From contig CAZYCR010000017.1 of the NCBI GenBank assembly GCA_964645815.1, forward strand, positions 1 through 18,356: DNA of 18,356 nucleotides, read 5' to 3'. Source of the stretch: JAHISC01 sp964645815 (GTDB taxonomy: Bacteria; Patescibacteriota; Patescibacteriia; UBA9934). The notes beneath the pieces are model-generated. The model was not told where the DNA came from. It did not search any database and worked only from the letters and a program-made list of their open reading frames with translations. How positions within the stretch are numbered: the stretch's first letter is position 1; the number at the start of each line of letters is the position of its first letter. Made by a program: the position numbers and the translations under genes. Positions 6,778 through 13,604 of the stretch are shown here, in pieces.

Positions 6778-7983
6778 ATGGCATCCATAGACGAAGAAAA
6801 AATTGAACATTTGCTTGAGCACGCTGTTGAAAATATTTATCCAAGCAAAGAAGCTTTGGAAAAACGTTTGGCCAGCGGCAAAAAAATGAAACTTTATTTA
6901 GGCGTTGATCCGACTTCACCAAAACTACATATTGGTCATGCCATTGGCTTGAGAAAACTTCGGGAGTTTCAAGACATGGGTCATGAAGTTATTCTGTTGA
7001 TTGGCTCTTTTACAGCCATGATTGGTGACCCGACAGACAAGTTAGCGGCCAGAGTTCAATTAACTCGTAAAGAAGTTTTGAAAAACGCGGCTGATTACAA
7101 AAAACAGGCCGGGAAAATTTTACGTTTCACTGGAAGCAATGCAGCCAAGATCATGTTTAACCATAAATGGTTAGGCAAATTATCTTTCGAAGAAATTATT
7201 AGCTTGGCCAGTCATTTTACTGTGCAGCAAATGGCAGAACGCGACATGTTCGAACGTCGAATTAAAGAAGGAAAGCCGGTTTATCTTCATGAATTTTTGT
7301 ATCCTTTGATGCAAGGTTACGACAGTGTCGCTATGGATGTTGATTTGGAAGTCGGTGGTTCTGATCAGACTTTTAATATGCTTGCCGGCCGAACATTAAT
7401 GCGCCAGCTGAAGGATAAAGAGAAGTTTGTTCTGACCACAAAGCTCTTAACCAACGACGAAGGCAAGAAAATGAGTAAAACAGAGGGCGGGCTGATCAAC
7501 CTTTCGGACCTGCCAGATGAAATGTATGGCAAACTTATGGCCATGGATGACAGTATGATTTTGCCGTACTTTGAAATTGCCACAGACGTCTCGGCAGAAG
7601 AAATCGAGGGGATGAAAATTCAGTTAAATCAGGGTGTTAATCCTCGCGACCTCAAGGCCAAATTGGCAGCGACTATTGTTGGCATGTACTACGATGAAGC
7701 AACTGCAGCCAAGGCAGCTGAAAATTTTTCCGCTGTTTTCCAACAAGGCGCTTTGCCAGAAGAGATGACTGAGTATAAAGTTAACGAAGCCACCTCGATT
7801 ATTGATGTTTTAGTCTTTTCTGGACTGGCTGCTTCCAAAAGTGAAGCCCGCCGCCAGATTGAACAAGGCGCAGTTAAACTCGATGGCGTTCGGGTCGATT
7901 CCATAGATACCAAAGTGGTCGGTTCCGAAGCTGGAGTCGTATTACAAAAAGGAAAGCGCCACTTTGCGCGTTTAGTTAAATAA
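6778..7983 (+). CDS. tyrS: Tyrosyl-tRNA synthetase
   Basis: It attaches tyrosine to tRNA-Tyr in the cytoplasm. The 401-residue protein shows YLGVDPTSPKLHIGH with HIGH at 51-54, the GSDQTFNMLAGR segment that helps recognise the amino acid, KMSKT (231-235) in place of KMSKS, and a C-terminal S4 RNA-binding domain (about 340-401, VLVFSGLAASKSEARRQIEQGAVKLDG). This is the TyrRS form common in bacteria of the TyrZ type, with a short linker before S4. The ATG follows the valS stop after one nt, so translation is likely coupled. No separate promoter or Shine-Dalgarno site is visible. Confidence 0.95.
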   Translation: MASIDEEKIEHLLEHAVENIYPSKEALEKRLASGKKMKLYLGVDPTSPKLHIGHAIGLRKLREFQDMGHEVILLIGSFTAMIGDPTDKLAARVQLTRKEVLKNAADYKKQAGKILRFTGSNAAKIMFNHKWLGKLSFEEIISLASHFTVQQMAERDMFERRIKEGKPVYLHEFLYPLMQGYDSVAMDVDLEVGGSDQTFNMLAGRTLMRQLKDKEKFVLTTKLLTNDEGKKMSKTEGGLINLSDLPDEMYGKLMAMDDSMILPYFEIATDVSAEEIEGMKIQLNQGVNPRDLKAKLAATIVGMYYDEATAAKAAENFSAVFQQGALPEEMTEYKVNEATSIIDVLVFSGLAASKSEARRQIEQGAVKLDGVRVDSIDTKVVGSEAGVVLQKGKRHFARLVK

Positions 7984-8008
7984 AAAGATAACGGGTCCTG
8001 TCTAAATT

Positions 8009-9724
8009 ATGTATTCAAAAGATTCAGCAACTCAAGAGGTAGTGACAGCTCTCAAAAAAGCGATCGGAAAAGGCTTTGCTGTGACCGTGGATATGCTCGA
8101 GACTCCGCCAGAAGAGAAGTATGGCGATTTGGCTTTTCCAACTTTTGAGCTGGCTAAGGGTAAGGAAAGAAATCCGGTAGAGATCGCGACTGAGCTGGCT
8201 GCCAAAATCGGGCCAGGTAAATACGTTGAAAAAATATCATCGGCTGGACCGTATGTTAATTTTACTTTTTCAAAAGATGTTTTAGCTGAAGAAGTTGTAA
8301 AACAAGTGATGAAAATGAAACGTAAATATGGTGAGTCCAAGACCGGAGAAGGCAAGAGCGTCTTGGTCGAATATGCCCAGCCAAATACTCATAAAGAATT
8401 TCACATTGGTCACGTTCGTAACGCTGTTTTGGGACAATCGATTGTTAATGTTTTGCAAATTAATGGTTACGAAGTGATCGCTGCTTCTTATATTGGTGAT
8501 ATTGGCGCCCACGTTGCTAAAGCTCTTTGGGGTCTTAAAAAATTCATGAGCGACGAAGAGATTAAAGAGATCGAAAAAACGGATAGGGCTAGAATATTAG
8601 GTGAAATGTACACAAAAGCGACGCAGTATGTTGATGAGCACGAAAAAGCAAAAGAGGAGATTGCGCTTGTCCAGCAGAAATTAGAAGCCAAGGAAGAACC
8701 ATGGTTTAAACTTTGGAAAGAAACGCGTGAATGGAGCCTTACAGAATTTAAAAATATCTTTAAGGAGCTCGGAGTAAAACCAGATGTTTGGTACTTTGAA
8801 AGTGAAGAAGAAAAACCAGGAAAGGAATTAGTGAAAAAGATGCTCACCAAAGGCATTGCCAAGAAGAGCGATGGCGCTGTAGTTGTTGATTTGGCTGACG
8901 AAGACTTGGGAGTTTTCTTGATTCTAAAGTCAGACGGATCCTCACTTTATGCCACAAAAGATTTAGCCTTGGCTTTCAAAAAGGAAAAGAAATACGATCC
9001 TGATCGGCAGATCTTTGTTGTCGATGTTAGGCAGTCTTTGTATTTTCAACAATTGTTTGCGACTCTGCACCGCTTGGGCTACAGCAAAAAATTGACCCAT
9101 CTGGCTTATGACATGGTCAATTTGCCGGAAGGAGCGATTTCTTCTCGAAGCGGAAACATTGTTCGTTACGAAGACGTTCGTGACACTATGATAGAAAAAC
9201 TGTCGGCCGAAACTAAAGCTCGACACGAAGATTGGAAAGAAAAAGAAGTTACAGCAGTAGCTAAAACAATCGCTCTTGGCAGTATGATTTTTATGATGCT
9301 GCGCCAGGATCCGAAATCGATTATTACCTTTGACATGGAAGAAGCCTTGTCCTTTGACGGCTTTACCGGACCATATTTGCTTTATGCCATTGCCCGTATT
9401 GAAAGCATTAAAAAGAAAGCACCGGTTAAAGCAAAACTCGAAGCCAAACTATTACGTCACGACCTCGAACATCAATTAATCAGCCGTCTTTCAGAGTACC
9501 CAGACTTAGTACAAGAAGTTGGGGCTAGTTTTCAAATTTCGGCTATTGCTCAATGGGCCTTTGAAACCGCTAAACTTTTCGCCGAGTATTATCATGAAGT
9601 TAGAGTGATTGACGAAAAAGATAAAGCAACCTCGCAGGCGCGTTTGGCATTGGTGGAAGCGGTTGGAATTGTCTTGAAAAATGCTTTGAGCCTTTTGGGG
9701 CTTGAATCACTTGAAGAGATGTAG
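8009..9724 (+). CDS. argS: Arginyl-tRNA synthetase
   Basis: It charges tRNA-Arg. The 571 residues match the usual length. The N-terminal Add-1 domain (about 1-110, GDLAFPTFELAK...GPYVNF) is followed by YAQPNTHKEFHIGHVRNAVLG with HIGH at 132-135 and by a catalytic fold ending in an ISSRSGN segment, which occupies the KMSKS position; ArgRS often lacks a canonical KMSKS. The C-terminal DALR-type anticodon domain (about 440-571) includes FTGPYLLYAIARIESI. The gene lies 25 nt after tyrS with no strong Shine-Dalgarno sequence and probably belongs to the same operon. AGGAGGG shortly after its stop is too far from the next gene to serve as its ribosome site. Confidence 0.96.
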   Translation: MYSKDSATQEVVTALKKAIGKGFAVTVDMLETPPEEKYGDLAFPTFELAKGKERNPVEIATELAAKIGPGKYVEKISSAGPYVNFTFSKDVLAEEVVKQVMKMKRKYGESKTGEGKSVLVEYAQPNTHKEFHIGHVRNAVLGQSIVNVLQINGYEVIAASYIGDIGAHVAKALWGLKKFMSDEEIKEIEKTDRARILGEMYTKATQYVDEHEKAKEEIALVQQKLEAKEEPWFKLWKETREWSLTEFKNIFKELGVKPDVWYFESEEEKPGKELVKKMLTKGIAKKSDGAVVVDLADEDLGVFLILKSDGSSLYATKDLALAFKKEKKYDPDRQIFVVDVRQSLYFQQLFATLHRLGYSKKLTHLAYDMVNLPEGAISSRSGNIVRYEDVRDTMIEKLSAETKARHEDWKEKEVTAVAKTIALGSMIFMMLRQDPKSIITFDMEEALSFDGFTGPYLLYAIARIESIKKKAPVKAKLEAKLLRHDLEHQLISRLSEYPDLVQEVGASFQISAIAQWAFETAKLFAEYYHEVRVIDEKDKATSQARLALVEAVGIVLKNALSLLGLESLEEM

Positions 9725-9738
9725 GAGGGATTTATAAG
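9711..9738 (+). promoter_or_regulatory. Weak candidate promoter before the bactofilin gene
   Basis: TTGAAG (9711-9716), a 16-nt spacer and TATAAG (9733-9738) overlap the end of argS. A second -10-like element, TGTTATAAA (9748-9756), lies only 3 nt before the ATG, which is too close to use. Readthrough from argS is equally likely. Confidence 0.3.
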
Positions 9739-9759
9739 AAATTAATCTGTTATAAATTT

Positions 9760-10122
9760 ATGACCAAGACAAATGGACAGGAAACTGTAATCGCACAAGG
9801 AGTGCGCGTGGAGGGTGATTTTAAAAGTCAGGGCGATGTCATTATAGAAGGAGAAGTCGCTGGCAACATCCAAGCAGCCGGTGATTTAAGAGTTGGCGAA
9901 CAGTCCAAAATCAAAGCCGACGTGATTGCTGGTAATGCTGTTGTCTCTGGAGAAATTAGAGGCAATATGCAAATTGCTGGTCGACTTGAGCTGACTCAAT
10001 CAGCTCAGATTATCGGTGATGTTACTGTCGAGGTCCTCTCAGTAGCCCCAGGTGCTCAAGTTAACGGTAAAATTACCATGGATGGTCGCAAGATTGAAAC
10101 AGACGTCAAAGAGGAGAAGTAG
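9760..10122 (+). CDS. Bactofilin (polymer-forming cytoskeletal protein)
   Basis: The 120-residue protein is a typical small bactofilin: a short polar N-terminus (1-12), then a right-handed beta-helix core built from repeated short turns (GVRVEGDFKSQGDVIIEGEV, GNIQAAGDLRVGEQSKIKADV, GNAVVSGEIRGNMQIAGRLEL, and later turns), and a charged tail. Bactofilins self-assemble without nucleotide into filaments, often at the inner membrane, and organise cell-wall or polarity functions. No transmembrane helix is visible. It is 5 nt upstream of the lipid-kinase-like gene, so the two are probably co-expressed; this hints at a membrane or envelope role for the pair. The start ATG 9760 is the first available. 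Confidence 0.9.
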   Translation: MTKTNGQETVIAQGVRVEGDFKSQGDVIIEGEVAGNIQAAGDLRVGEQSKIKADVIAGNAVVSGEIRGNMQIAGRLELTQSAQIIGDVTVEVLSVAPGAQVNGKITMDGRKIETDVKEEK

Positions 10123-10127
10123 AATAC

Positions 10128-10877
10128 ATGTACTATTACGTCTACGATGAATTTGTTCAGGATCAGAAATACGAGCGTGATCTGGCACTGATTGAAACTC
10201 GTTTAACTGACCTTGGTATTAGCGGCAAGATTGCTCGACTTGCTTTGTTTCGCGATGCAACAGAATTGATTCATGATGAAGTGAAAAAAGGGGCCAGTAC
10301 AGTGGTGGCGGTAGGTAATGATTTGACTTTGAGAAAGGTAATTGATGCGGTTGGAGATTCCGGTGTTGCGATTGCCATTATTCCTTTAGGAACAGCAGAC
10401 AATAAGATAGCTGGACTTTTGGGTATGCCCAAAGGTGTGGAAGCTTGTGATGTTTTATCGGCCAGAATTATTGAAGAATTGGATGTTGGTATCGTTAATG
10501 GTCGGAGGTTTTTAAATGAGCTTCATTCAACCAATGTTGTTGGTGTAAAGATAAATTGTGATGGAAAATACGATATCTCACCAATAAGAAAAAGTGTGCT
10601 GGAAGTCAGAAATTTAGCCGATGCTGACACAGAAGTTCCGGCGGCACATCCGACCGATGGAAAGTTAGAAATTGTTTTGAGAACTTCGCAGAAGGGCTGG
10701 ATAAAAACAAAAGTTGGAGTCACGTTAGTACCAGTTACACGAGCAACGATTGTCTGCGATAGTCCGATTCAAATTTCGATTGATGGAGAACTGTTTGAAG
10801 GCGATGAGTTTAGACTGGAAGTGATTCCAAATAGGCTGCGAGTAGTGACCGGCCGAGAAAGAAAATTTAAATCATAA
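10128..10877 (+). CDS. Diacylglycerol/lipid-kinase-fold protein with degenerate ATP loop
   Basis: The 249-residue protein follows the DAGK/YegS plan. It has a small N-terminal alpha/beta domain, a nucleotide-loop region VVAVGNDLTLRKVIDAV (59-75), IAIIPLGTADNKIAGLLGMP (82-101), LDVGIVNGRRFLNE (118-131), and a C-terminal beta domain ending in SIDGELFEGDEFRLEVIPNR. Active members carry GGDGT and PLGTGNDxA; here these read GNDLT (63-67) and PLGTADNKIA (86-95). The glycines of the ATP loop are lost, so lipid phosphorylation is doubtful; it may be a pseudoenzyme or use a different substrate. Length is shorter than the ~290-300 of active relatives. An AGGAG site about 11 nt upstream of ATG 10128 supports the start. 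It ends in the hairpin at 10874. Confidence 0.75.
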   Translation: MYYYVYDEFVQDQKYERDLALIETRLTDLGISGKIARLALFRDATELIHDEVKKGASTVVAVGNDLTLRKVIDAVGDSGVAIAIIPLGTADNKIAGLLGMPKGVEACDVLSARIIEELDVGIVNGRRFLNELHSTNVVGVKINCDGKYDISPIRKSVLEVRNLADADTEVPAAHPTDGKLEIVLRTSQKGWIKTKVGVTLVPVTRATIVCDSPIQISIDGELFEGDEFRLEVIPNRLRVVTGRERKFKS

Positions 10878-10903
10878 AATCCCACCTGTCAGTGGGATTT
10901 TAT
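10874..10903. terminator. Terminator shared by the synthetase operon and tRNA-Leu
   Basis: ATAAAATCCCAC (10874-10885) pairs perfectly with GTGGGATTTTAT (10892-10903) around a 6-nt loop. The A/T-rich flanks of the stem give a T-run on either strand. It overlaps the stop codon of the lipid-kinase-like gene and touches the last base of the encoded CCA of tRNA-Leu. Confidence 0.85.
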
Positions 10904-10989
10904 GGTGCGCGAGAGAGGACTCGAACCTCCACGGGCTATTGCCCACAAGGCCCTCAACCTTGCCTGTCTACCAGTTTCAGCACTCGCGC
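10903..10989 (-). tRNA. tRNA-Leu (anticodon GAG)
   Basis: The 87-nt class II tRNA folds completely. The acceptor stem is GCGCGAG with CTCGCGC, and the CCA end is encoded. The D arm contains CTG..CAG. The anticodon stem CAAGG/CCTTG encloses loop TTGAGGG with anticodon GAG (plus-strand 10953-10955). A long variable arm GGGC-AATA-GCCC and a T loop TTCGAGT complete it. There is no intron. It reads leucine codons CUC and CUU, and CTC is very frequent in the GC-rich gene at 279. Confidence 0.97.
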
Positions 10990-11003
10990 ATGCTTGTTCG
11001 GGT

Positions 11004-11642
11004 CTAAATAATAGACAAAGTTCGAAAAATTTTCAAGTATTTTCGTTTTAAGTACAATATTTTAGGAGAATAGTACAATTTTTTTATTAAAATTTCAGAT
11101 TCCGTTTTCGCATATTTGAGTAAAAAAACAGAATGTGATTTTGTAATATGACCATGAATACCAACCATGTGTTCGATTTGAGATTGTAACCATTTAATAT
11201 GTTGGAGACTGGCAGAACAAAAAACGAGGTAATACATTAAGCTAGCCCGCCATCTTGGATCATAATATGAATAAAAGTATCCATCTCCATCGAGATGACC
11301 TCTCAAAAAATCAAAAAAATACTTTTTAGGGATCTTGACTGCTTTAATCGTCCTTGTCTTATTTTGCGTTAACCCTAATTCGGTAAGAAATTTGTAAAAT
11401 AATATATCTCCAATCTGTATTCGATAATATTTTTTTTCCTTCTCATTACTTCGAGATTTTTTAGACGGTTTATAATTGGTCCCGAGCGATTTATTCAAAT
11501 GATTCATTAGCTCTAGATCTTTTGAGGTAAAATCAATATGTCGACCATCTTTCGAAAGACTTCCATCGGTTACCAGTAAACCAATAACATAGGCGAAATT
11601 TGAGTTCCATCTTATTTTAACTTTGCCTTTTGGTAATGCCAT
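11004..11642 (-). CDS. LAGLIDADG homing endonuclease, free-standing
   Basis: The 212-residue protein carries both signature motifs of a monomeric, two-motif LAGLIDADG endonuclease: YVIGLLVTDG (18-27) with D26, and FLRGHLDGDG (112-121) with D118/D120. Basic stretches (about 60-75 and 195-207) suit DNA contact. It would cut a long specific site and promote its own copying into alleles that lack it. It is not within an intron or intein: tRNA-Leu and tRNA-Val on either side are intact, and the gene stands alone between them. It is more AT-rich than its surroundings, consistent with an acquired element. An extended -10 six nt before ATG 11642 implies a leaderless transcript. Its 3' end holds the tRNA-Leu promoter, so readthrough into tRNA-Leu is possible. 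Activity is unproven, but the frame is complete. Confidence 0.88.
   Translation of the reverse strand: MALPKGKVKIRWNSNFAYVIGLLVTDGSLSKDGRHIDFTSKDLELMNHLNKSLGTNYKPSKKSRSNEKEKKYYRIQIGDILFYKFLTELGLTQNKTRTIKAVKIPKKYFFDFLRGHLDGDGYFYSYYDPRWRASLMYYLVFCSASLQHIKWLQSQIEHMVGIHGHITKSHSVFLLKYAKTESEILIKKLYYSPKILYLKRKYLKIFRTLSII
11008..11036 (-). promoter_or_regulatory. tRNA-Leu promoter inside the endonuclease gene end
   Basis: On the minus strand TTGAAA (11031-11036), a 17-nt spacer and TATTAT (11008-11013) form a near-ideal promoter that starts about 20 nt before the tRNA. It lies entirely within the last 11 codons of the homing endonuclease gene. Confidence 0.75.
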
Positions 11643-11648
11643 ACAGAT

Positions 11649-11657
11649 ATTTTATCA
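11649..11657 (-). promoter_or_regulatory. Extended -10 promoter of the endonuclease, leaderless
   Basis: On the minus strand TGATAAAAT is a TGn extended -10 lying exactly 6 nt from ATG 11642, the same spacing as at cca. No good -35 is visible, which is common for extended -10 promoters. Confidence 0.55.
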
Positions 11658-11693
11658 CAAACTGGAAGCGTCTACCAATATAATAAATTGATA

Positions 11694-11722
11694 TTGACAA
11701 AAACTATATATAGTTTTATTAT
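11694..11722 (+). promoter_or_regulatory. tRNA-Val promoter with palindromic spacer
   Basis: A consensus TTGACA (11694-11699), a 17-nt spacer and TATTAT (11717-11722) lie 31 nt before the tRNA. The spacer plus the first base of the -10 forms an 18-bp perfect palindrome, AAAACTATATATAGTTTT (11700-11717), which could be an operator or simply AT-rich chance. Confidence 0.8.
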
Positions 11723-11753
11723 ACTGTCACCAAATTTGTAGCGAACATGATAA

Positions 11754-11830
11754 GCGCGCTTAGCTCAGTTGGCTAGAGCATCTCGTTTACACCGAGAGGG
11801 TCGGGGGTTCGAGCCCCTCAGCGCGCACCA
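11754..11830 (+). tRNA. tRNA-Val (anticodon UAC)
   Basis: The 77-nt tRNA has acceptor stem GCGCGCT with AGCGCGC and an encoded CCA. The anticodon stem TCTCG/CGAGA encloses loop TTTACAC with anticodon TAC (11788-11790). The T arm is GGGGG-TTCGAGC-CCCTC. It reads valine GUN codons with preference for GUA and GUG. It is transcribed divergently from the endonuclease gene and has its own promoter and terminator. Confidence 0.98.
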
Positions 11831-11851
11831 TCCCGCTTTGCTCCTATCCCA

Positions 11852-11896
11852 CTTCGTCCTTCGGACTTCGAGGGACAGGTCGGAGCTTCGAGGGAC
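11852..11896. repeat. CTTCG-rich short repeats after tRNA-Val
   Basis: CTTCG occurs at 11852, 11859 and 11866 with a 7-nt period, and again at 11886. The 11-mer CTTCGAGGGAC is repeated directly at 11866-11876 and 11886-11896. The segment is GC-rich compared with other intergenic DNA here. Its function is unknown; it lies between the tRNA and its terminator. Confidence 0.55.
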
Positions 11897-11904
11897 TGCA
11901 AAAG

Positions 11905-11936
11905 ACCACCGATACACTCGGCGGTTTTTGTTTTTT
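11905..11936 (+). terminator. Terminator of tRNA-Val
   Basis: ACC, an A-C mismatch and CCGA (11905-11912) pair with TCGG and GGT (11918-11925) around loop TACAC. The stem is followed by TTTTT G TTTTTT. It is a clear intrinsic terminator, about 75 nt after the mature tRNA end. Confidence 0.8.
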
Positions 11937-11940
11937 CATT

Positions 11941-11950
11941 NNNNNNNNNN
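11941..11950. other. Assembly gap (10 Ns)
   Basis: Ten Ns interrupt the sequence between the tRNA-Val terminator and the gene at 11966. The true length of missing DNA is unknown, so a promoter or gene may be absent, and the linkage across it is less certain than elsewhere. Confidence 0.98.
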
Positions 11951-11965
11951 AAATAGGAGTAATCT

Positions 11966-12214
11966 ATGGCAATCCTTAGAATCTTAATTGGCCTGGCTGT
12001 TTTAGCTCTGGGAGCCTCGATGGTTTACAAGACAGCCTGGTATCTAGAAATCCTAGGTCGAGTTTACTGGGCTGAGCGTAATTTTGGTTCAGGTGGCACC
12101 AGAACTTTTTATAAGCTTTTCGGTATTGGTATTTGTATCATTGGTATGATCATCATTGCCGATCTTTGGGACACAATCATTGGTAACTTTTTGATCAATC
12201 TTTTTACACCGTAG
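11966..12214 (+). CDS. Small two-helix membrane protein, unrecognised
   Basis: The 82-residue protein has two hydrophobic helices, about 3-22 (LRILIGLAVLALGASMVY) and 51-73 (LFGIGICIIGMIIIADLW), joined by a polar loop with Trp and Arg. I do not recognise a family. AGGAG 7 nt before ATG 11966 supports the start. It lies directly after the assembly gap, so its promoter may be missing. The methyltransferase gene follows after 1 nt, suggesting a coupled pair. Confidence 0.75.
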   Translation: MAILRILIGLAVLALGASMVYKTAWYLEILGRVYWAERNFGSGGTRTFYKLFGIGICIIGMIIIADLWDTIIGNFLINLFTP

Positions 12215-12215
12215 T

Positions 12216-12767
12216 ATGAGTGCCGGTCGAGCCCTACTTGATCCATTGGAAATTTTGCCGCGCCTGGGATTGCACCCGGGTCATGTTTTGGTTGATTTTG
12301 GCATTGGCCACAGCGCCCACTTTTCTTTAACTGCCGCACGGTTAGTTGGTGAAACCGGCAAAGTGTATGCGGTAGATATACTTGAGCATTACTTAGAGCA
12401 ACTAGCCCAGAGAGCGGCTCTTGAACGTCAACAAAATATTGTGCCTATAAGAGGCGATTTTGAAGCTCAGATTGCGCCATTGCCACTCGAAAATAATATT
12501 GCCGACTTTGTTGTTAGCGTCTTGAACGCAGCATGCCTTCAAAATTTTTCTGCTTTGGCCAAAGAGGCTAGGCGTCTTTTGAAAGATGACGGAAAATTAT
12601 TATTGATTGATTGGAAACCAGAGGTTAACCATCCGGTAGCACCGCGTGTTGAATTACGACGCGGCATCTATGACGCAAAACATGATTTACTGAACACCGG
12701 ATTTACTCAGGCTGAAGAAGTTAGAATAAATCGTCATCACTGGGGACTTTTAATTTCAAATACTTGA
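12216..12767 (+). CDS. Class I SAM-dependent methyltransferase
   Basis: The 183-residue protein has a Rossmann-type methyltransferase core. It shows VLVDFGIGHSAHFSL (about 25-39) as motif I, where the usual GxGxG is reduced to GIGHSA; GKVYAVDILEHYLEQ (about 49-63) with the acidic residue that binds the SAM ribose; DFVVSVLNAA as motif IV; and LLKDDGKLLLIDWK as motif V/VI. The layout resembles UbiE/COQ5-like enzymes. The substrate cannot be deduced. ATG 12216 follows the preceding stop after 1 nt. Its stop codon lies inside the -35 of the next promoter (12764). Confidence 0.8.
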   Translation: MSAGRALLDPLEILPRLGLHPGHVLVDFGIGHSAHFSLTAARLVGETGKVYAVDILEHYLEQLAQRAALERQQNIVPIRGDFEAQIAPLPLENNIADFVVSVLNAACLQNFSALAKEARRLLKDDGKLLLIDWKPEVNHPVAPRVELRRGIYDAKHDLLNTGFTQAEEVRINRHHWGLLISNT

Positions 12768-12792
12768 CCTTTTTAGGGCCTTCCGTTAAACT
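12764..12792 (+). promoter_or_regulatory. Promoter of the three-helix membrane protein gene
   Basis: TTGACC (12764-12769), a 17-nt spacer and TAAACT (12787-12792) give a strong promoter. Transcription would start near 12799, about 8 nt before ATG 12807. The spacing and -10 match the valS promoter. Confidence 0.7.
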
Positions 12793-12806
12793 TTTGAAAA
12801 ATTTAT

Positions 12807-13223
12807 ATGGATTTTTCACCATTATTTACACTTGATTTTTGGTTCAATCTTCGACCGCATGCGCTTTCCCCAGGTTTTGACAAAAGCTTTTTCTTACTTT
12901 TTGGCAGCTTGATTATCATTGGGGCGATTGCCAAAGTTATCATGCGTCAAAAGAAAGCTGATCGTTACTTGGCCAGAGCTTACAAAATGGTGAGCCAACT
13001 TTTTACCATGATGGGTGCCTTGGGAATGCTACTTTTCTTCTTTACTTATGAAGAGATTTATTTGTTAGGCGCACGTTTCTGGTTTATTGTTTGGGGAATT
13101 GGATTGATTGTTTGGGCCATCTACATTATCAGATACGCTAAAGTCACTATTCCAAAATTGCGCGAGGCTGATTCTATGAGAAATCGAGAGAACGAATATT
13201 TGCCTCGAAGCAGCCGACGCTAA
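12807..13223 (+). CDS. Three-helix membrane protein, unrecognised
   Basis: The 138-residue protein has three hydrophobic segments, about 27-46 (FFLLFGSLIIIGAIAKVIM), 63-82 (LFTMMGALGMLLFFFTYEE) and 90-110 (ARFWFIVWGIGLIVWAIYII), and a polar, basic C-terminus (SMRNRENEYLPRSSRR). I do not recognise a family. It has its own promoter and is followed after 2 nt by yraN, so the two are probably co-transcribed. The Arg-rich tail is expected to face the cytoplasm. Confidence 0.75.
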   Translation: MDFSPLFTLDFWFNLRPHALSPGFDKSFFLLFGSLIIIGAIAKVIMRQKKADRYLARAYKMVSQLFTMMGALGMLLFFFTYEEIYLLGARFWFIVWGIGLIVWAIYIIRYAKVTIPKLREADSMRNRENEYLPRSSRR

Positions 13224-13225
13224 TT

Positions 13226-13585
13226 ATGTCTGATTTGAGGCGGTTATTTGGTAACCGGGGAGAAGATCAGGCCGCAGATTTTTTACTGGCCAAAGGATAC
13301 AAAATTTTAGCTCGCCAATATCGAACAAGGTTTGGAGAAATTGATCTCATTGCCAAGGATGGTGATGAGATCGTTTTTGTTGAAGTTAAAGCTCGGCAAA
13401 GTAATCACTTTGGTTATCCAGAAGAAGCTGTAACTTCTGGTAAATTAGAAAAGATTATTCAAGTTGGAGAATTTTATTTGAAAGAAAATGCTTGGGAGCA
13501 TCTGCCATTTAGAATCGATGTGGTAGCTATTGAGGGCAAGGACGGCTCAGCGAATATTCTTCATCTCGAAGCTGTTGGTGAATAA
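13226..13585 (+). CDS. yraN: YraN / UPF0102 family nuclease-like protein
   Basis: The 119-residue protein has the family signature GEDQAADFLLAKGYKILARQYRTRFGEIDLIAKDG (11-45), IVFVEVKARQSNHFGYPEEAV (49-69) and a conserved basic K (about 73). The E..D...E-x-K arrangement (E38, D40, EVK 53-55) is the PD-(D/E)xK nuclease core. UPF0102 proteins are widespread and poorly characterised, probably DNA-processing. ATG follows the preceding stop after 2 nt. It ends before the nusA promoter. Confidence 0.93.
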   Translation: MSDLRRLFGNRGEDQAADFLLAKGYKILARQYRTRFGEIDLIAKDGDEIVFVEVKARQSNHFGYPEEAVTSGKLEKIIQVGEFYLKENAWEHLPFRIDVVAIEGKDGSANILHLEAVGE

Positions 13586-13604
13586 GCTTATTTTTTACTA
13601 TTGC

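Noticed and set aside
9723..9729. TAGGAGGG as ribosome site of the bactofilin gene
   Set aside because: It is about 30 nt before ATG 9760, far beyond a usable spacing, and no earlier in-frame ATG, GTG or TTG exists.
11004..11642. Group I intron or intein host for the homing endonuclease
   Set aside because: Both neighbouring tRNAs fold fully without interruption, and no split protein or intron core is visible on either side.
11769..11987. Open frame across tRNA-Val and the N gap
   Set aside because: It reads through a tRNA, a terminator and unknown bases; not a gene.
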